Positions 13,521 to 22,741 are shown, numbered from the stretch's first letter. The stretch: DNA of 27,067 bases from Sphingomonadaceae bacterium (GCA_016742125.1 JACVCM010000041.1:1-27067), one strand, 5' to 3'. Numbers and translations: made by a program. Notes: a model not told the origin generated them from the letters alone.

Positions 13521-14771
13521 TCAGGAGAGCTCGCTCAAGCCGCATGCTTCAAGAAGCGCCAGTCGCGCGGCTTGGACTTGGTTTATCAAACCGGCATCGC
13601 CCAGTTGTTCGGGCGAAATGCTTTCCGGCCAATGACGGGCAATGACCTCCGCAATAATGTCCAGTTTTGTCTCATCTGCGATAAATCGCTGATCGACAGT
13701 CACTGGGTCGGCTACCACCCGCAGGCGCAGGCAGGCGGGGCCGCCGCCATTGGCCATCGACTGGCGCACATCGACCGGTACCAGTTTGCGAATCGGGCCG
13801 TTGCCGGCGACCATTTCCGAAAGCCATCCCCACACCCGCTCGTTCGTCTCGGCCTCGCTGGGCAGGATGAGGGCCATACCGCCAGCGGGCAAGGTGACCA
13901 GTTGCGCGTTGAAGAGATAGCTCTGGATGGCATCTGCAAGGCTAACGCGGTCGGCGGGCACAATGACAATCTCTGCTTCGGGCATGAGTCGTTTGATGTC
14001 GGCATAGGTTTGCTCCGGGAACTCGAACGCCTGCTCATGCGCGAACAGGACCCGCTCATTGGCCACGGCCACGACGTCATTATGGAACGCGCCTGCGGCA
14101 ATCGCGGTTTCGGACTGCTGTACGAACAGAGTGCGGGCCGGATCGAGACGGTGTGCACGCGCGATGGCTTTGGACGATTCGATATGTTGGCGCGCAGGGA
14201 ACGGACCGCCAGCCTTGCCATATACGAAAATCTCAACGCCGGGCTGGTCGTGAGCCGTACAAAGACGCATGAAATTTGCTGCGCCTTCATCCCCATAGGG
14301 CGGCGGGACCGGCCCGTGCACTCTGAAATATTCCGGATCGGCAAAGGCAAGCTTCAACTGTGCCAGCGTACCGGTCCATTCATGGCTGCGATGTGCCATA
14401 GTGAGCAGATTGGCTGCGGATAGGTGACATTTGCGATCCGCTGTGTCCGGTGCAGGCGATACCGTGGCCGCGTTGGCGGCCCACATCGCGGAAGCGGAGA
14501 AGGCCGCAGCCCGGATATGCGGTTCAGCATTTGCCATGTCGGTCGCAAGCCCGTTGAGCCAGGCATTGTTCGGTCGGTCGAGCGGCATGAAAAATCCCTG
14601 CGCCAGCCCCAGTCGCAAATTGGCGCGCATTTTCTCGATGCCCTGCAAGGCCGCAGCGCGTGGTTGCGATATGGCACCGGCGTTGTTGGTCGATGCGATA
14701 TTGCCAAGGCTTAGTCCGGCGTAATTGTGGCTTGGCCCGATTATGCCGTCAAAGTTTATTTCCCGCAGCAT
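13521..14771 (-). CDS. astB: N-succinylarginine dihydrolase
   Basis: The 416-residue protein is AstB, second enzyme of the arginine succinyltransferase pathway: it converts N2-succinylarginine to N2-succinylornithine, ammonia and CO2. It begins with INFDGIIGPSHNYAGLS, and has FHNDVVAVAN with the catalytic His230 and a C-terminal NGGGPACLRLR with the nucleophile Cys347. The fold is the same pentein fold as agmatine deiminase. It is somewhat shorter than the 447-residue E. coli protein. It begins one base after the astA stop, so it is cotranscribed with astA and the M20 gene. Confidence 0.95.
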   Translation of the reverse strand: MLREINFDGIIGPSHNYAGLSLGNIASTNNAGAISQPRAAALQGIEKMRANLRLGLAQGFFMPLDRPNNAWLNGLATDMANAEPHIRAAAFSASAMWAANAATVSPAPDTADRKCHLSAANLLTMAHRSHEWTGTLAQLKLAFADPEYFRVHGPVPPPYGDEGAANFMRLCTAHDQPGVEIFVYGKAGGPFPARQHIESSKAIARAHRLDPARTLFVQQSETAIAAGAFHNDVVAVANERVLFAHEQAFEFPEQTYADIKRLMPEAEIVIVPADRVSLADAIQSYLFNAQLVTLPAGGMALILPSEAETNERVWGWLSEMVAGNGPIRKLVPVDVRQSMANGGGPACLRLRVVADPVTVDQRFIADETKLDIIAEVIARHWPESISPEQLGDAGLINQVQAARLALLEACGLSELS

Positions 14772-14772
14772 C

Positions 14773-15804
14773 CTACCACCTTGCCACTTCGGTTACCTGG
14801 TCTCCGACCGAAATGCCGAGCGTAGCGGCGCTCACTTCATCGAGCGAAATCCCACCATCGCGCGGCGCACACCATCCATAAGCCGCCTTGAAATCATGCA
14901 ATCGCCCAACAGTCAGCAGCTTCTTTTCACCTCCGATATGCTCTCCCAGCGTTTCACTGATTTCGACAATCTCGACATCTCTGGCCTCGCGAATACTTCG
15001 GATCTGGTCGGTGCGTGCTGTCATCGTCGGACCGCCGTCAAAAATGTCGACATAGTTTTCCCAGGCAAAGCCCTCATTTTCAAGCATTCGCATTGCTGCG
15101 CGACCCGATGGATGTGGCACACCGATTACGCTCTTGGCACTTTCCGGGAGCATCGCGATGTAGACCGGATGCTTGGGCATAAGGTCGGCAATAAACTGGT
15201 TGCCGAATTTTGCGTTGAACTCGTCGGCTTCCTGGAAATTCATCCCGAAAAAGCGACCGGCGACACCGTCCCAGAAAGGCGAACCGCCCGCCTCGTCGAT
15301 AACGCCGCGTAACTCCGCGATGGTGCGGTCGGCAAATCGCTCGCGGTGGTTGCGGATAAACAGATAGCGGCTGCGCGCGATCAACATGCCCAGTCCGCCT
15401 GCGCGTTCCCCCGGATGCAGGAACAGCCCGCCGACTTCGGTAGTGCCTTCCAGATCGGTCGATAGATTGAGGATGTCGGCGCGGAATGTGCGGCCAAGTT
15501 CTTCGCTATGCTGCGTCAGGGCACCAATGCGATAGCTGTAAAATGGCCATTTCTGGCCGACCTTGCCGAATATCTGGCAGGTGCCCCGCACCTCAAGGGT
15601 TTTGGTGTTCTGCAACACGAATACATACAGATCATCGGCGACGTCGTCACCTGAACGGCTAAAGCCGGCGACCGACCTTTCCAGTTTGGCGGTCAGGGCT
15701 TTACGATCAGGCGGCAGGTTGGTGAACCCGCCGCCGGTGCGCTTCGCCATCTCGTAGATAGGTTGCAAATCGTCCATTTTTGCCGGACGGATGATAAAAC
15801 TCAT
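14773..15804 (-). CDS. astA: Arginine N-succinyltransferase
   Basis: The product from the ATG at 15804 is 343 residues, matching the usual length of AstA, which transfers succinyl from succinyl-CoA to the alpha-amino group of arginine. It begins MSFIIRPAKMDDLQPIYEMA and has GNTLPPDR-like FTNLPPDRKALTAKLE, EVGGLFLHPGERAGGLG (the acyl-CoA binding part of a GNAT-related fold) and FWDGVAGRFFGMNFQEAD. The open frame extends 63 codons further upstream, but that part lies within the M20 gene in another frame. The chosen start overlaps the M20 stop as ATGA. Confidence 0.95.
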   Translation of the reverse strand: MSFIIRPAKMDDLQPIYEMAKRTGGGFTNLPPDRKALTAKLERSVAGFSRSGDDVADDLYVFVLQNTKTLEVRGTCQIFGKVGQKWPFYSYRIGALTQHSEELGRTFRADILNLSTDLEGTTEVGGLFLHPGERAGGLGMLIARSRYLFIRNHRERFADRTIAELRGVIDEAGGSPFWDGVAGRFFGMNFQEADEFNAKFGNQFIADLMPKHPVYIAMLPESAKSVIGVPHPSGRAAMRMLENEGFAWENYVDIFDGGPTMTARTDQIRSIREARDVEIVEISETLGEHIGGEKKLLTVGRLHDFKAAYGWCAPRDGGISLDEVSAATLGISVGDQVTEVARW

Positions 15805-17009
15805 AAGGCCCCTTTTGCTGCTATGCGCATGATGGTCAGCGCCGACAGGCGCGCGCGCTCGACCAGACTTTCGATGATGAGAAATTCGTCGGCGCTGTGA
15901 ATGCTGCCCCCACGGACGCCCATCGTGTCGACGACCGGCACTCCGCACGCCGCGATATTGTTGCCATCGCACACGCCGCCCGTGGATTTCCATGCGACAT
16001 CAAGTCCCAGATCTGCGCCGCACGATTTGACGAGGCTGAACAACCTGGCGGAGCCTTCGTCAATTGGCTTGGGCGGCCGACCGAAGCTACCGTGCAGATG
16101 CACCGACACCTCATGTTCAATGGTTATTTCCGCAACTATTTTGCGCAGCAATTTTTCGGTTTCGATTACATTTTCGGGGGTTTTGGGGCGGAAATTGACC
16201 CGCAGAACGGCATGGTCTGGAACGACATTATTGGGGCTGCCGCCTTCGATCCTTGCCGGATTTACCGAAAGACCGGCCCGGGTAAGCGACTTTAATCGCA
16301 ACGCGAGATCGGCGGCCGCCACCACAGCGTTGCGGCCCTCGTCAGGATTGCGTCCGGCGTGGGCGCTTTTGCCGGTGAGGATGACAGAGAAGTTCCCGCT
16401 GCCCGCGCGTTCGCCTGCAAGCGTGCCGTCAGGCAATGCGGGTTCGTAGGTTAACGCAGCGAGCTTACCTTGTGCAAGCTCGGCGATCAGCGGAGCTGAG
16501 GACGGAGAGCCGACTTCCTCGTCGCTGTTGATCATAACCTGATACCCGACGCGGTCGAATTCAGGCATGCGTTCGGCGGCTGTGAGCGCAGCAAGCATCA
16601 CCGAGATGCCGCCCTTCATGTCCGCTACGCCGGGTCCGTTGAGGATGCCATCCTCAAGCCAACGTTGTTCCTGAAAGCTGTGGTCGGCACCAAAGACCGT
16701 ATCCATATGGCCCGTGAAGAGCAGTTGCACCGAAGCTTCAGGCCGGACGGTCAGGACGAGGTGGCTTCCATGCTCAACGATTTCGATCGCGCCGTCACTG
16801 CGCACTTTTTCAACCGGTTCAGGAGTTCTAAGCTGCAGATCACCAGGCAGTGACGCAAAGCTATCGGCGAGCATATCAGCGGTCGCCTTCAGCCCTGCCA
16901 AATTTCCCGAGCCACTGTTTGTTGCGGCCCAATGCTGCACCCGTGCCAGCATCGGATCATGTTCAATCCGTTCCAGCGCGGCATGTTCTGATGGGGTCAG
17001 ATTTTGCAT
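15801..17009 (-). CDS. M20-family zinc hydrolase in the arginine-succinyltransferase operon
   Basis: A 402-residue M20 metallohydrolase. Metal ligands are all visible: GHMDTVFG (His and Asp), GPGVADMKGG (bridging Asp), NSDEEVGS (catalytic Glu-Glu), YEPALPDG, and the late His in SIHSADEFL. The lid/dimerisation domain carries GKSAHAGRNPDEGRNAV and EGGSPNNVVPDHA. Members hydrolyse N-acyl amino acids or terminal amides. It shares its stop with the astA start (ATGA), so its substrate is probably an arginine or succinylated intermediate: it might replace AstE, or release arginine from an acylated or peptide form. AAAGG precedes the start by 7 bases. It starts 47 bases after rsmA. Confidence 0.87.
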   Translation of the reverse strand: MQNLTPSEHAALERIEHDPMLARVQHWAATNSGSGNLAGLKATADMLADSFASLPGDLQLRTPEPVEKVRSDGAIEIVEHGSHLVLTVRPEASVQLLFTGHMDTVFGADHSFQEQRWLEDGILNGPGVADMKGGISVMLAALTAAERMPEFDRVGYQVMINSDEEVGSPSSAPLIAELAQGKLAALTYEPALPDGTLAGERAGSGNFSVILTGKSAHAGRNPDEGRNAVVAAADLALRLKSLTRAGLSVNPARIEGGSPNNVVPDHAVLRVNFRPKTPENVIETEKLLRKIVAEITIEHEVSVHLHGSFGRPPKPIDEGSARLFSLVKSCGADLGLDVAWKSTGGVCDGNNIAACGVPVVDTMGVRGGSIHSADEFLIIESLVERARLSALTIMRIAAKGAL

Positions 17010-17056
17010 CCATCGCCTTTAGCCGCGCCCAATGCGAAGCGCCACCCCTAGCGATG

Positions 17057-17881
17057 CTAGCAGAGTTGACGGGCCAACAGGCACCATTCGGCAATATCGA
17101 CCGTCTCGGGCCTTCGGTCGGGCGCGATCCCTGTCGCCTCCAGCGCGTCCAACGCGCCAGGCACTCCCTTCAAACTCTGTCGCAGCATTTTGCGCCGCTG
17201 GCCGAATGCGGCAGCGGTGAGTTTTTCGAGCGTCGTCATTCGCACATCGCGGGGTGCAGCAACTGGTGTGATATGCACGACCGCCGACATTACCTTCGGC
17301 GGCGGGGTAAAGGCCGAACGATGAACCGGCATCGCTATCTTGGCAGTGGCCCGCCACTGCGCCAATATCGCAAGGCGCCCATAAGCATCGGTGCCCGGTG
17401 CGGCAACGATACGGTCGGCAACCTCGCGTTGAAACATCAAGGTCAGCGATTTCCATTCGGGAGGCCATTTCTCGCCAGCTAGCCATCCGACCGCAAGAGC
17501 GGTGCCAACATTATAAGGTAGGTTGGAAGCAATGTGAAATGGCGCGCCGATCTCTTCATGGGGATCGATCTTCAACGCATCGCCCTCGATCACGCGCAAC
17601 TGGCCCGGAAATGCGTCCGACAGTTCTGCGAGCGCAGGCAGGCAACGACGGTCCCTCTCGACGGCCAATACGCGGGCACCGGCACGGAGCAACGCTCGGG
17701 TAAGGCCTCCTGGGCCGGGACCGACTTCATACACATGTTCACCCGCCAACGGACCGGGTACAGCGGCAATCCTGTCGAGCAGCTGTTCATCGAAAAGGAA
17801 ATTCTGGCCTAATGCTTTGCTGGCCGACAAGCCGTGCCGTGCAATGACCTCGCGCAAGGGAGGCAAATTCACCCCGCGCAT
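17057..17881 (-). CDS. rsmA: 16S rRNA adenine-N6,N6-dimethyltransferase RsmA (KsgA)
   Basis: The 274-residue protein dimethylates two adjacent adenines in the helix 45 loop of 16S rRNA, a late small-subunit assembly checkpoint. Landmarks are SKALGQNFLFDEQLLDRIA (21-39), motif I VGPGPGGLTRALL (53-65), the catalytic NLPYN (120-124), FQREVADRI and FTPPPKVMSAVV. The ATG at 17881 gives a 13-base overlap with pdxA. A GTG at 17872 would give a 4-base GTGA overlap and an N-terminus (MNLPPLRE) closer to family norm, so the true start may be three codons later. It is the fourth gene of the lptD-surA-pdxA-rsmA order. Confidence 0.95.
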   Translation of the reverse strand: MRGVNLPPLREVIARHGLSASKALGQNFLFDEQLLDRIAAVPGPLAGEHVYEVGPGPGGLTRALLRAGARVLAVERDRRCLPALAELSDAFPGQLRVIEGDALKIDPHEEIGAPFHIASNLPYNVGTALAVGWLAGEKWPPEWKSLTLMFQREVADRIVAAPGTDAYGRLAILAQWRATAKIAMPVHRSAFTPPPKVMSAVVHITPVAAPRDVRMTTLEKLTAAAFGQRRKMLRQSLKGVPGALDALEATGIAPDRRPETVDIAEWCLLARQLC

Positions 17882-18888
17882 CTTGCGTCGGCTTGGATCC
17901 GGTTTAGAGCCGCCATTTCTGCCATCTTTATTGCAGCAATCATGGATTCTGGCGATGCCTTATCCTGCCCGGCGATCGCAAATGCAGTGCCATGGTCGGG
18001 CGATGTGCGAACCACCGGAAGGCCTAGAGTTATGTTGACTGCTTCGAAGAAATACAGCGTTTTCAGTGGGATAAGCGCTTGGTCGTGATAAGCGCACAGG
18101 GCTGCATCATAATGCGAACGCGCTTCTGCATGAAACATCGTGTCGGCGGGCAGGGGACCGATAATGTCATAACCCTCGTTCCGGATATGCTCGATGGCTG
18201 GACCGAACAGATCGATTTCCTCGCGACCCATATTGCCGGACTCACCAGCGTGCGGATTGAAACCGGCCACGGCAAGCCGCGGACGGGCGATACCGAAATT
18301 GCGTTGCAGCCCCTTGGCGGTGGCGCGCAATCGTTGCCGGATAAGGCGCGGCTCAAGTTTCCCTGCGACCGAGGCGAGCGGGATATGCGTGGTCATTGGC
18401 ACCACGCGCAAGTCGGGACCAGCAAGCATCATTACCGCATGATTGCGCGAAACACCGCATCTTTCTGCAATAAACTCGGTCTGCCCCGGATGGGTGAAGC
18501 CGACTGCGTAAAGCTGCGCTTTGGATACAGGACCCGTCACAAGACCAGCGGCTACGCCTGTGCGGGCAAATCCCACAGCCAGTTCCAGCGCCTGGTAGGC
18601 GCAATGGGCGCCATCGAGTGAGGGTTCGCCGGGGACGACCGCTTGCCCATCGTGAACGTGCAACACCGGCAACGCGCTTTCGAAGACGGCGGCTGCTTCC
18701 GAAGGATCGCTTATGCGCTGTGTCGGCCCGGACCAATGCGGCGCAAAGCTGGCAATGTCGCCAATGGCAAAGAATGGCGGGAGAGCGTTTTGCACCCGTC
18801 CGTCCCAGGCCTTGCCAATGATTTCCGGGCCAATCCCGGCTGGGTCGCCGCTCGACACGGCCAGCGGCAGTGACAGGCCGCCAGCCAT
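17869..18888 (-). CDS. pdxA: 4-hydroxythreonine-4-phosphate dehydrogenase
   Basis: The 339-residue protein oxidises 4-phosphohydroxy-L-threonine with NAD in the DXP-dependent synthesis of pyridoxal phosphate. It has VSSGDPAGIGPEI (11-23), GPVSKAQLYAVGFTHPGQTEFIA with a metal-binding His, GFNPHAGESGNMGREE with the second His, YHDQALIPLK with the third, and TSPDHGTAFAIAG near the end. All three metal histidines are kept. It starts 3 bases after the surA stop. PLP is used by glyA and both desulfurases in the same window, though these are in separate operons. Confidence 0.96.
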   Translation of the reverse strand: MAGGLSLPLAVSSGDPAGIGPEIIGKAWDGRVQNALPPFFAIGDIASFAPHWSGPTQRISDPSEAAAVFESALPVLHVHDGQAVVPGEPSLDGAHCAYQALELAVGFARTGVAAGLVTGPVSKAQLYAVGFTHPGQTEFIAERCGVSRNHAVMMLAGPDLRVVPMTTHIPLASVAGKLEPRLIRQRLRATAKGLQRNFGIARPRLAVAGFNPHAGESGNMGREEIDLFGPAIEHIRNEGYDIIGPLPADTMFHAEARSHYDAALCAYHDQALIPLKTLYFFEAVNITLGLPVVRTSPDHGTAFAIAGQDKASPESMIAAIKMAEMAALNRIQADARCAG

Positions 18889-18891
18889 GGT

Positions 18892-20232
18892 CTAGTTATA
18901 TTCGATGATGGCGTCGCGACGCAAATCGCGCAGATAGATACGAGCGCGCTTGTTGACCCGCTCTTCTTCCAATCGCGACATGATCTCGTCGAAGGATTCC
19001 GACGCCGCCTCTTGCGGCGCGTCGCGACCGCAAACAACGAAAACGCGCACGCCGTCCTCGAGTGAGCCGTAAGGCGGTGTCGACTGGCCGACCTGAAGCT
19101 CTAACATCACCTGCTGCAGCGGCCCGGGCAGATCGCGTACCTTGATCCCGTCGCGGTTCACAACGTCGGCGCCGAGTTGCTGCGCCATTTCGTCAGCCGC
19201 ACCACAACCATTGATTTTTCGTGTTTCTTCGCTGAATCGTTGAACCAGCGGCGTTACCTGGGCCTCGGTCGTCCCTTTCGGAAAGCTGATGGCAATCTGC
19301 TTCAGGCTAAGGACTGAATCTCGCGGGTCGGATGTCGCAACCTGGCGCTTGTCAATAAGCAGCAGGATGGAAATGCCGCCGGGTGATGGCACCGCAATTA
19401 CCTCATTCGGCCCCATATTGGCTGCGGCGTTGGCAAGCGACTGAGGCAACTGCGCGAGCGACAGCCACCCAAGGTCCCCGCCGACCGATGCGGTCGAAGC
19501 TTCGGAAAACTGCCTCGCATAGGCTACGAAGTTTCCGCCTTGACGAAGCTGATCCATGATCTTCTTCGCATTTTCGGCAACCGCTTCCTGTGTTTCGGGT
19601 GTGGTGGACAAATAGATTTCGCCTAGCCGGTATTCGGTTGTCCCCTTGGTGGCCTTGATGCGTTCGATGATCGCATTCACTTCGTCATCGCTGACATTTG
19701 CCGACGGACGAACATTGCGCGACAGCAGGCGGCTCCATGACAGTTCACCCTTGATCTGACGCTTCAACGTGGCGACTGATGATCCGATAGAAGCCAGATA
19801 TTTCTCGACCTCATTTGGCGGGCGGTTGAAGTTCTGCTGAGCCACGCGGTTGAAATACTGGTCCACCTCGGCGTCGGTAACCTCAATCTCATTGGCCGCT
19901 GCTTCCTGGATCTGGAGCGTTTCATCGATAAGATTCGTGAGTATCTGCGCGCGAAAACGCGAAACCTCTTCGGGGGGAAGCTGATTATTGTTGGCTGCCA
20001 CAATCAGGGCCAGCCGGTGGTCGATATCGGTACCGGTGATAATCTCTCCATTTACCTGCGCAGTCGCGCGGCGGACATTTGGGTCATTTTGCCCGAATAA
20101 TCTCTGGCCGTCCGGGATATCCAGCCGTGCCTCGGGTGCGGCCTCATCGGCGACGGTCTGTGCGACCAACGGCGTCAATGCAGTGACGGTCGCCAGAACG
20201 GCAGCAACAGAAAGACGCTTGGAAAACTTCAT
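18892..20232 (-). CDS. surA: SurA-type periplasmic chaperone / peptidylprolyl isomerase
   Basis: Taken from the ATG at 20232 the protein is 446 residues, starting with a signal peptide (MKFSKRLSVAAVLATVTAL, cleavage near VAQ). The frame stays open to 20316, but that extension has no signal-peptide logic. The N-terminal chaperone part begins TAQVNGEIITGTDIDHRLAL and a parvulin domain lies near the middle (EIYLSTTPETQE, FSEASTASVGGDLGWLS). A second, degenerate parvulin-like region follows, ending at VRVFVVCGRD. SurA escorts outer-membrane proteins, including LptD, through the periplasm, and it directly follows lptD here. Confidence 0.92.
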   Translation of the reverse strand: MKFSKRLSVAAVLATVTALTPLVAQTVADEAAPEARLDIPDGQRLFGQNDPNVRRATAQVNGEIITGTDIDHRLALIVAANNNQLPPEEVSRFRAQILTNLIDETLQIQEAAANEIEVTDAEVDQYFNRVAQQNFNRPPNEVEKYLASIGSSVATLKRQIKGELSWSRLLSRNVRPSANVSDDEVNAIIERIKATKGTTEYRLGEIYLSTTPETQEAVAENAKKIMDQLRQGGNFVAYARQFSEASTASVGGDLGWLSLAQLPQSLANAAANMGPNEVIAVPSPGGISILLLIDKRQVATSDPRDSVLSLKQIAISFPKGTTEAQVTPLVQRFSEETRKINGCGAADEMAQQLGADVVNRDGIKVRDLPGPLQQVMLELQVGQSTPPYGSLEDGVRVFVVCGRDAPQEAASESFDEIMSRLEEERVNKRARIYLRDLRRDAIIEYN

Positions 20233-20278
20233 CGATACTAATCCAGTACAAAGGTCTATTTGGTGGGGGAAATAGACA

Positions 20279-20308
20279 GGCACTGCTGAACAGCAGATGA
20301 GCAGTGCC
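20279..20308 (-). other. Stem-loop between lptD and surA
   Basis: GGCACTGCT and AGCAGTGCC form a perfect 9-bp stem with a 12-base loop, read on the minus strand in the 105-base gap after lptD. It is followed by TGTCTATTT rather than a clean T-run, so it is more likely a partial attenuator or an mRNA-stabilising hairpin than a full terminator. Confidence 0.5.
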
Positions 20309-20337
20309 GGTTCCAACCCCCTTATATGGGGCTTGCC

Positions 20338-22563
20338 TTACACACCCAGATTGCGAAATGCCAGCCGGAACAGGAAGCTGTTTCCACGTTGCGAATCTCC
20401 GACCGGCTGATAATCGCGACGCCATGTGAGACTGAGTGACAGGCAGTCGTCGTCATAGGCAACGCCAAGGCGATGACGAATCGGGTCAAAGCCATCTGCC
20501 AGCGAGGTCGGGTCTTCTGTGGCGTCGGTCAGGTCGATGATGGTCGACCCGAATACCGACCAGTACCGCGCTACCCTTATGCGGCCTGCCAGACGGACTT
20601 CTTCCCTGTCCCTCAGATCCTCGAGCGTCGGCCCTATGTTGCGGTTCAACTTGAGATAACCCGCCTGCAAATAGGTACTGCGCGATCCGATAGTTGCATC
20701 TATTTCGTTCCGGCGAATGGCCAGGCTGTCCTTGTCCAACCGGAACCGGTGGGTAAGTTTGACAAAATCCCTGAAGCGAAGGTCGGTGCGCCCGACAATG
20801 TCCGACACCTTGTCCGATAATCCCGTGCCATCAGGCAGGATCGAGGCACGATCTGAAAGTCGGTAACTTTGGCCGATGGTGAAATCGGCCGTGAAATTCT
20901 GCGTGCGCAGCGACCAGTCGAACCCATAGGTTATCCGGGCATTGTCTTCAAACCTGTCATAACCCGGGAAACGGTTCAGCGCGAAAAGGTTGCTGTCTTC
21001 AAGATCAACGGCGCGAGAATCCTCATTCGGCACTTTCAAATTCGAGATCGTTGGTGCGGCGACAAACTGCACCCGCGGCGTCAATATTTGCGTGCCGCCG
21101 AATGCCTCTCCGACGAATGGCCATTTGACATCCGCAGCTGCTGCAAAGATACCGCGCCCCTGCCAGCCCCGGTCACCGCGATAAATGATCGTCGCGGTGC
21201 TGGCATTTTCGTCGCTATGGTAGACGTCGCCGCGTCCCATGAGTGTGAAGGTCACTTCCTGACCCAATCCGGTCAATTTCCGCAAATCCCATTTGGCTGA
21301 TGCAAAGGCCCGCTGCGTATCCTGCCCGCCGGTTCGACCGATGGCCAGACTGTTGGCCTGCAACTGGATCTTTCCGCCCAAGACCGGGTCGTCGAAGCGC
21401 AGACGATAATCGATCTCGGGCAGTGCAATCGGGGCCTGCCCCTGATTGTCGCCTGTGCGGAGTGTCTGCACCGCCCAGCCGGCGAGCGAGAAATAACTGT
21501 CGACGCCTATACGCTCGGCGGCAAATGTGGAACGCAACCGGTCGTCGCGGCTGATGTCGTAGCGACGCAGAAAAGTGCGGTCGGAGGCATAGCGTCCGGA
21601 TGCAGAGACCGACCAATATGGATCGAGTTGGAAACGGCCGGTTCCCTCGACATAACCGCGAAACACGTCGCTTCCGGTGGCGATCACCGCGCCACTGGTG
21701 CTAATCCGGTTACTGTAGGTCCCGTAGGCAGCGATCTCGAAAGCACCTTTTTTCTCCAGCGATCGGAATTTGACCTGGCCCAGAGGTGCCGCATCTGAGA
21801 ACGCTGTTACCGATGCGGTGAGATCGCGATTTTGCGCCATCCGCCAATAATAGCTTTGCTCGATTTCCACGCCGTTGTTGCGTGAAAAGCCGATCGACGG
21901 CACAAGAAATCCGCTTCCTGCCTTGGCATCCACAGGGTGAGACAGAAAGGGCAATGGAATGACCGGCAGTCCGAACAGCTCTATCCGCGCGCCTTCATAT
22001 TTGACGCGTTTTCGGGTCGGGTCGTAAACAACCTTGACTGCTTTTACTTCCCAGCTCGGCTTTTTCGGGCAGCCATCCGGGCCCTCGACCTTGCAAGCGG
22101 TATAGGCTGCATAATCCAGCGTATAGATGCCATCCCGGCGTTCGCCGCGCTTTGCCGCGAGCCTGCTTTCATCGGCCAGCACGACGAGAAGATTTTCGAT
22201 GACGCCGTCTTTGAGTGCATCCGTTAAAGTAATTTTATCGCCATAAGCGACGTCGCCCTCAGGTCCGACTGCCCTTATGCTGCCTTCGGCCGTGACCTCG
22301 CCACTTGTGCGGTTCCAGACAATCGTATCGGCACGAACCGTATAGCCATCGCGGTTGACGATCACATCGCCCCTTGCAGTGACGATTTCCGTATTGGAGT
22401 CATATTCGACCGTCGCTGCCGAAAAGCCGATCTGGTCGCCCGATGCTTGATCGGATGGTTCCGCTTCCTGTGCGACAGCAACGGCCGGCACAGACACACA
22501 GCCGAGCAGCAATGACGCCAGCAATAGCCGGGACGAAAGGGGCCGGGGGACAGGGATATTCAT
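20338..22563 (-). CDS. lptD: LPS-assembly outer-membrane protein LptD
   Basis: From the ATG at 22563 the protein is 741 residues, beginning with a signal peptide (MNIPVPRPLSSRLLLASLLL, cleavage near AVAQ). The open frame continues 81 codons upstream, but the signal peptide fixes this start. An OstA/LptA-like periplasmic domain follows (VEYDSNTEIVTARGDVIVNR), then the large beta-barrel (LPVIPLPFLSHP, YYWRMAQNRDLTAS, FLRRYDISRDDRLRSTF). It ends in the aromatic-rich FLFRLAFRNLGV expected of an outer-membrane barrel. Paired cysteines (TACKVEGPDGC near residue 160, DDDC near the end) may form the disulfides used in LptD maturation. It places lipopolysaccharide in the outer leaflet together with LptE. 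Confidence 0.95.
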   Translation of the reverse strand: MNIPVPRPLSSRLLLASLLLGCVSVPAVAVAQEAEPSDQASGDQIGFSAATVEYDSNTEIVTARGDVIVNRDGYTVRADTIVWNRTSGEVTAEGSIRAVGPEGDVAYGDKITLTDALKDGVIENLLVVLADESRLAAKRGERRDGIYTLDYAAYTACKVEGPDGCPKKPSWEVKAVKVVYDPTRKRVKYEGARIELFGLPVIPLPFLSHPVDAKAGSGFLVPSIGFSRNNGVEIEQSYYWRMAQNRDLTASVTAFSDAAPLGQVKFRSLEKKGAFEIAAYGTYSNRISTSGAVIATGSDVFRGYVEGTGRFQLDPYWSVSASGRYASDRTFLRRYDISRDDRLRSTFAAERIGVDSYFSLAGWAVQTLRTGDNQGQAPIALPEIDYRLRFDDPVLGGKIQLQANSLAIGRTGGQDTQRAFASAKWDLRKLTGLGQEVTFTLMGRGDVYHSDENASTATIIYRGDRGWQGRGIFAAAADVKWPFVGEAFGGTQILTPRVQFVAAPTISNLKVPNEDSRAVDLEDSNLFALNRFPGYDRFEDNARITYGFDWSLRTQNFTADFTIGQSYRLSDRASILPDGTGLSDKVSDIVGRTDLRFRDFVKLTHRFRLDKDSLAIRRNEIDATIGSRSTYLQAGYLKLNRNIGPTLEDLRDREEVRLAGRIRVARYWSVFGSTIIDLTDATEDPTSLADGFDPIRHRLGVAYDDDCLSLSLTWRRDYQPVGDSQRGNSFLFRLAFRNLGV

Positions 22564-22661
22564 AAAAGTGGAATGTCCTTTATCGCCGCGATGGCCGCTG
22601 GTCCACCCATCTTGCCGCGCATCGCTGTATATGCGGTTAACGGACCGGAAAGCACGCCCAT
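22560..22661 (-). CDS. Possible 33-codon leader ORF coupled to lptD
   Basis: An ORF of 33 codons (ATG at 22661, TGA at 22562-22560) ends in an ATGA overlap with the lptD start. It encodes MGVLSGPLTAYTAMRGK followed by GGPAAIAAIKDIPLL. The frame is open further upstream to a TAG. AAGGA lies 12 bases before its ATG, further than ideal. The case rests on the precise overlap and on the poorly spaced ribosome-binding site of lptD, which coupling could offset. I do not recognise the peptide and it may be chance. Confidence 0.28.
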   Translation of the reverse strand: MGVLSGPLTAYTAMRGKMGGPAAIAAIKDIPLL

Positions 22662-22741
22662 CTTTTGCTTTAATCCTTCGCCCGATTGGGACTATAGAGC
22701 GCGTCGAATAATCACCTGCAGCGGAAAGGCTGACCATTTCC

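Noticed and set aside
13482..14423. Plus-strand open frame of 313 codons
   Set aside because: It is antisense to astB, whose catalytic residues are clear.
15805..15993. N-terminal extension of astA
   Set aside because: It lies wholly within the M20 coding region, and the ATGA overlap at 15804 gives the family-standard N-terminus.
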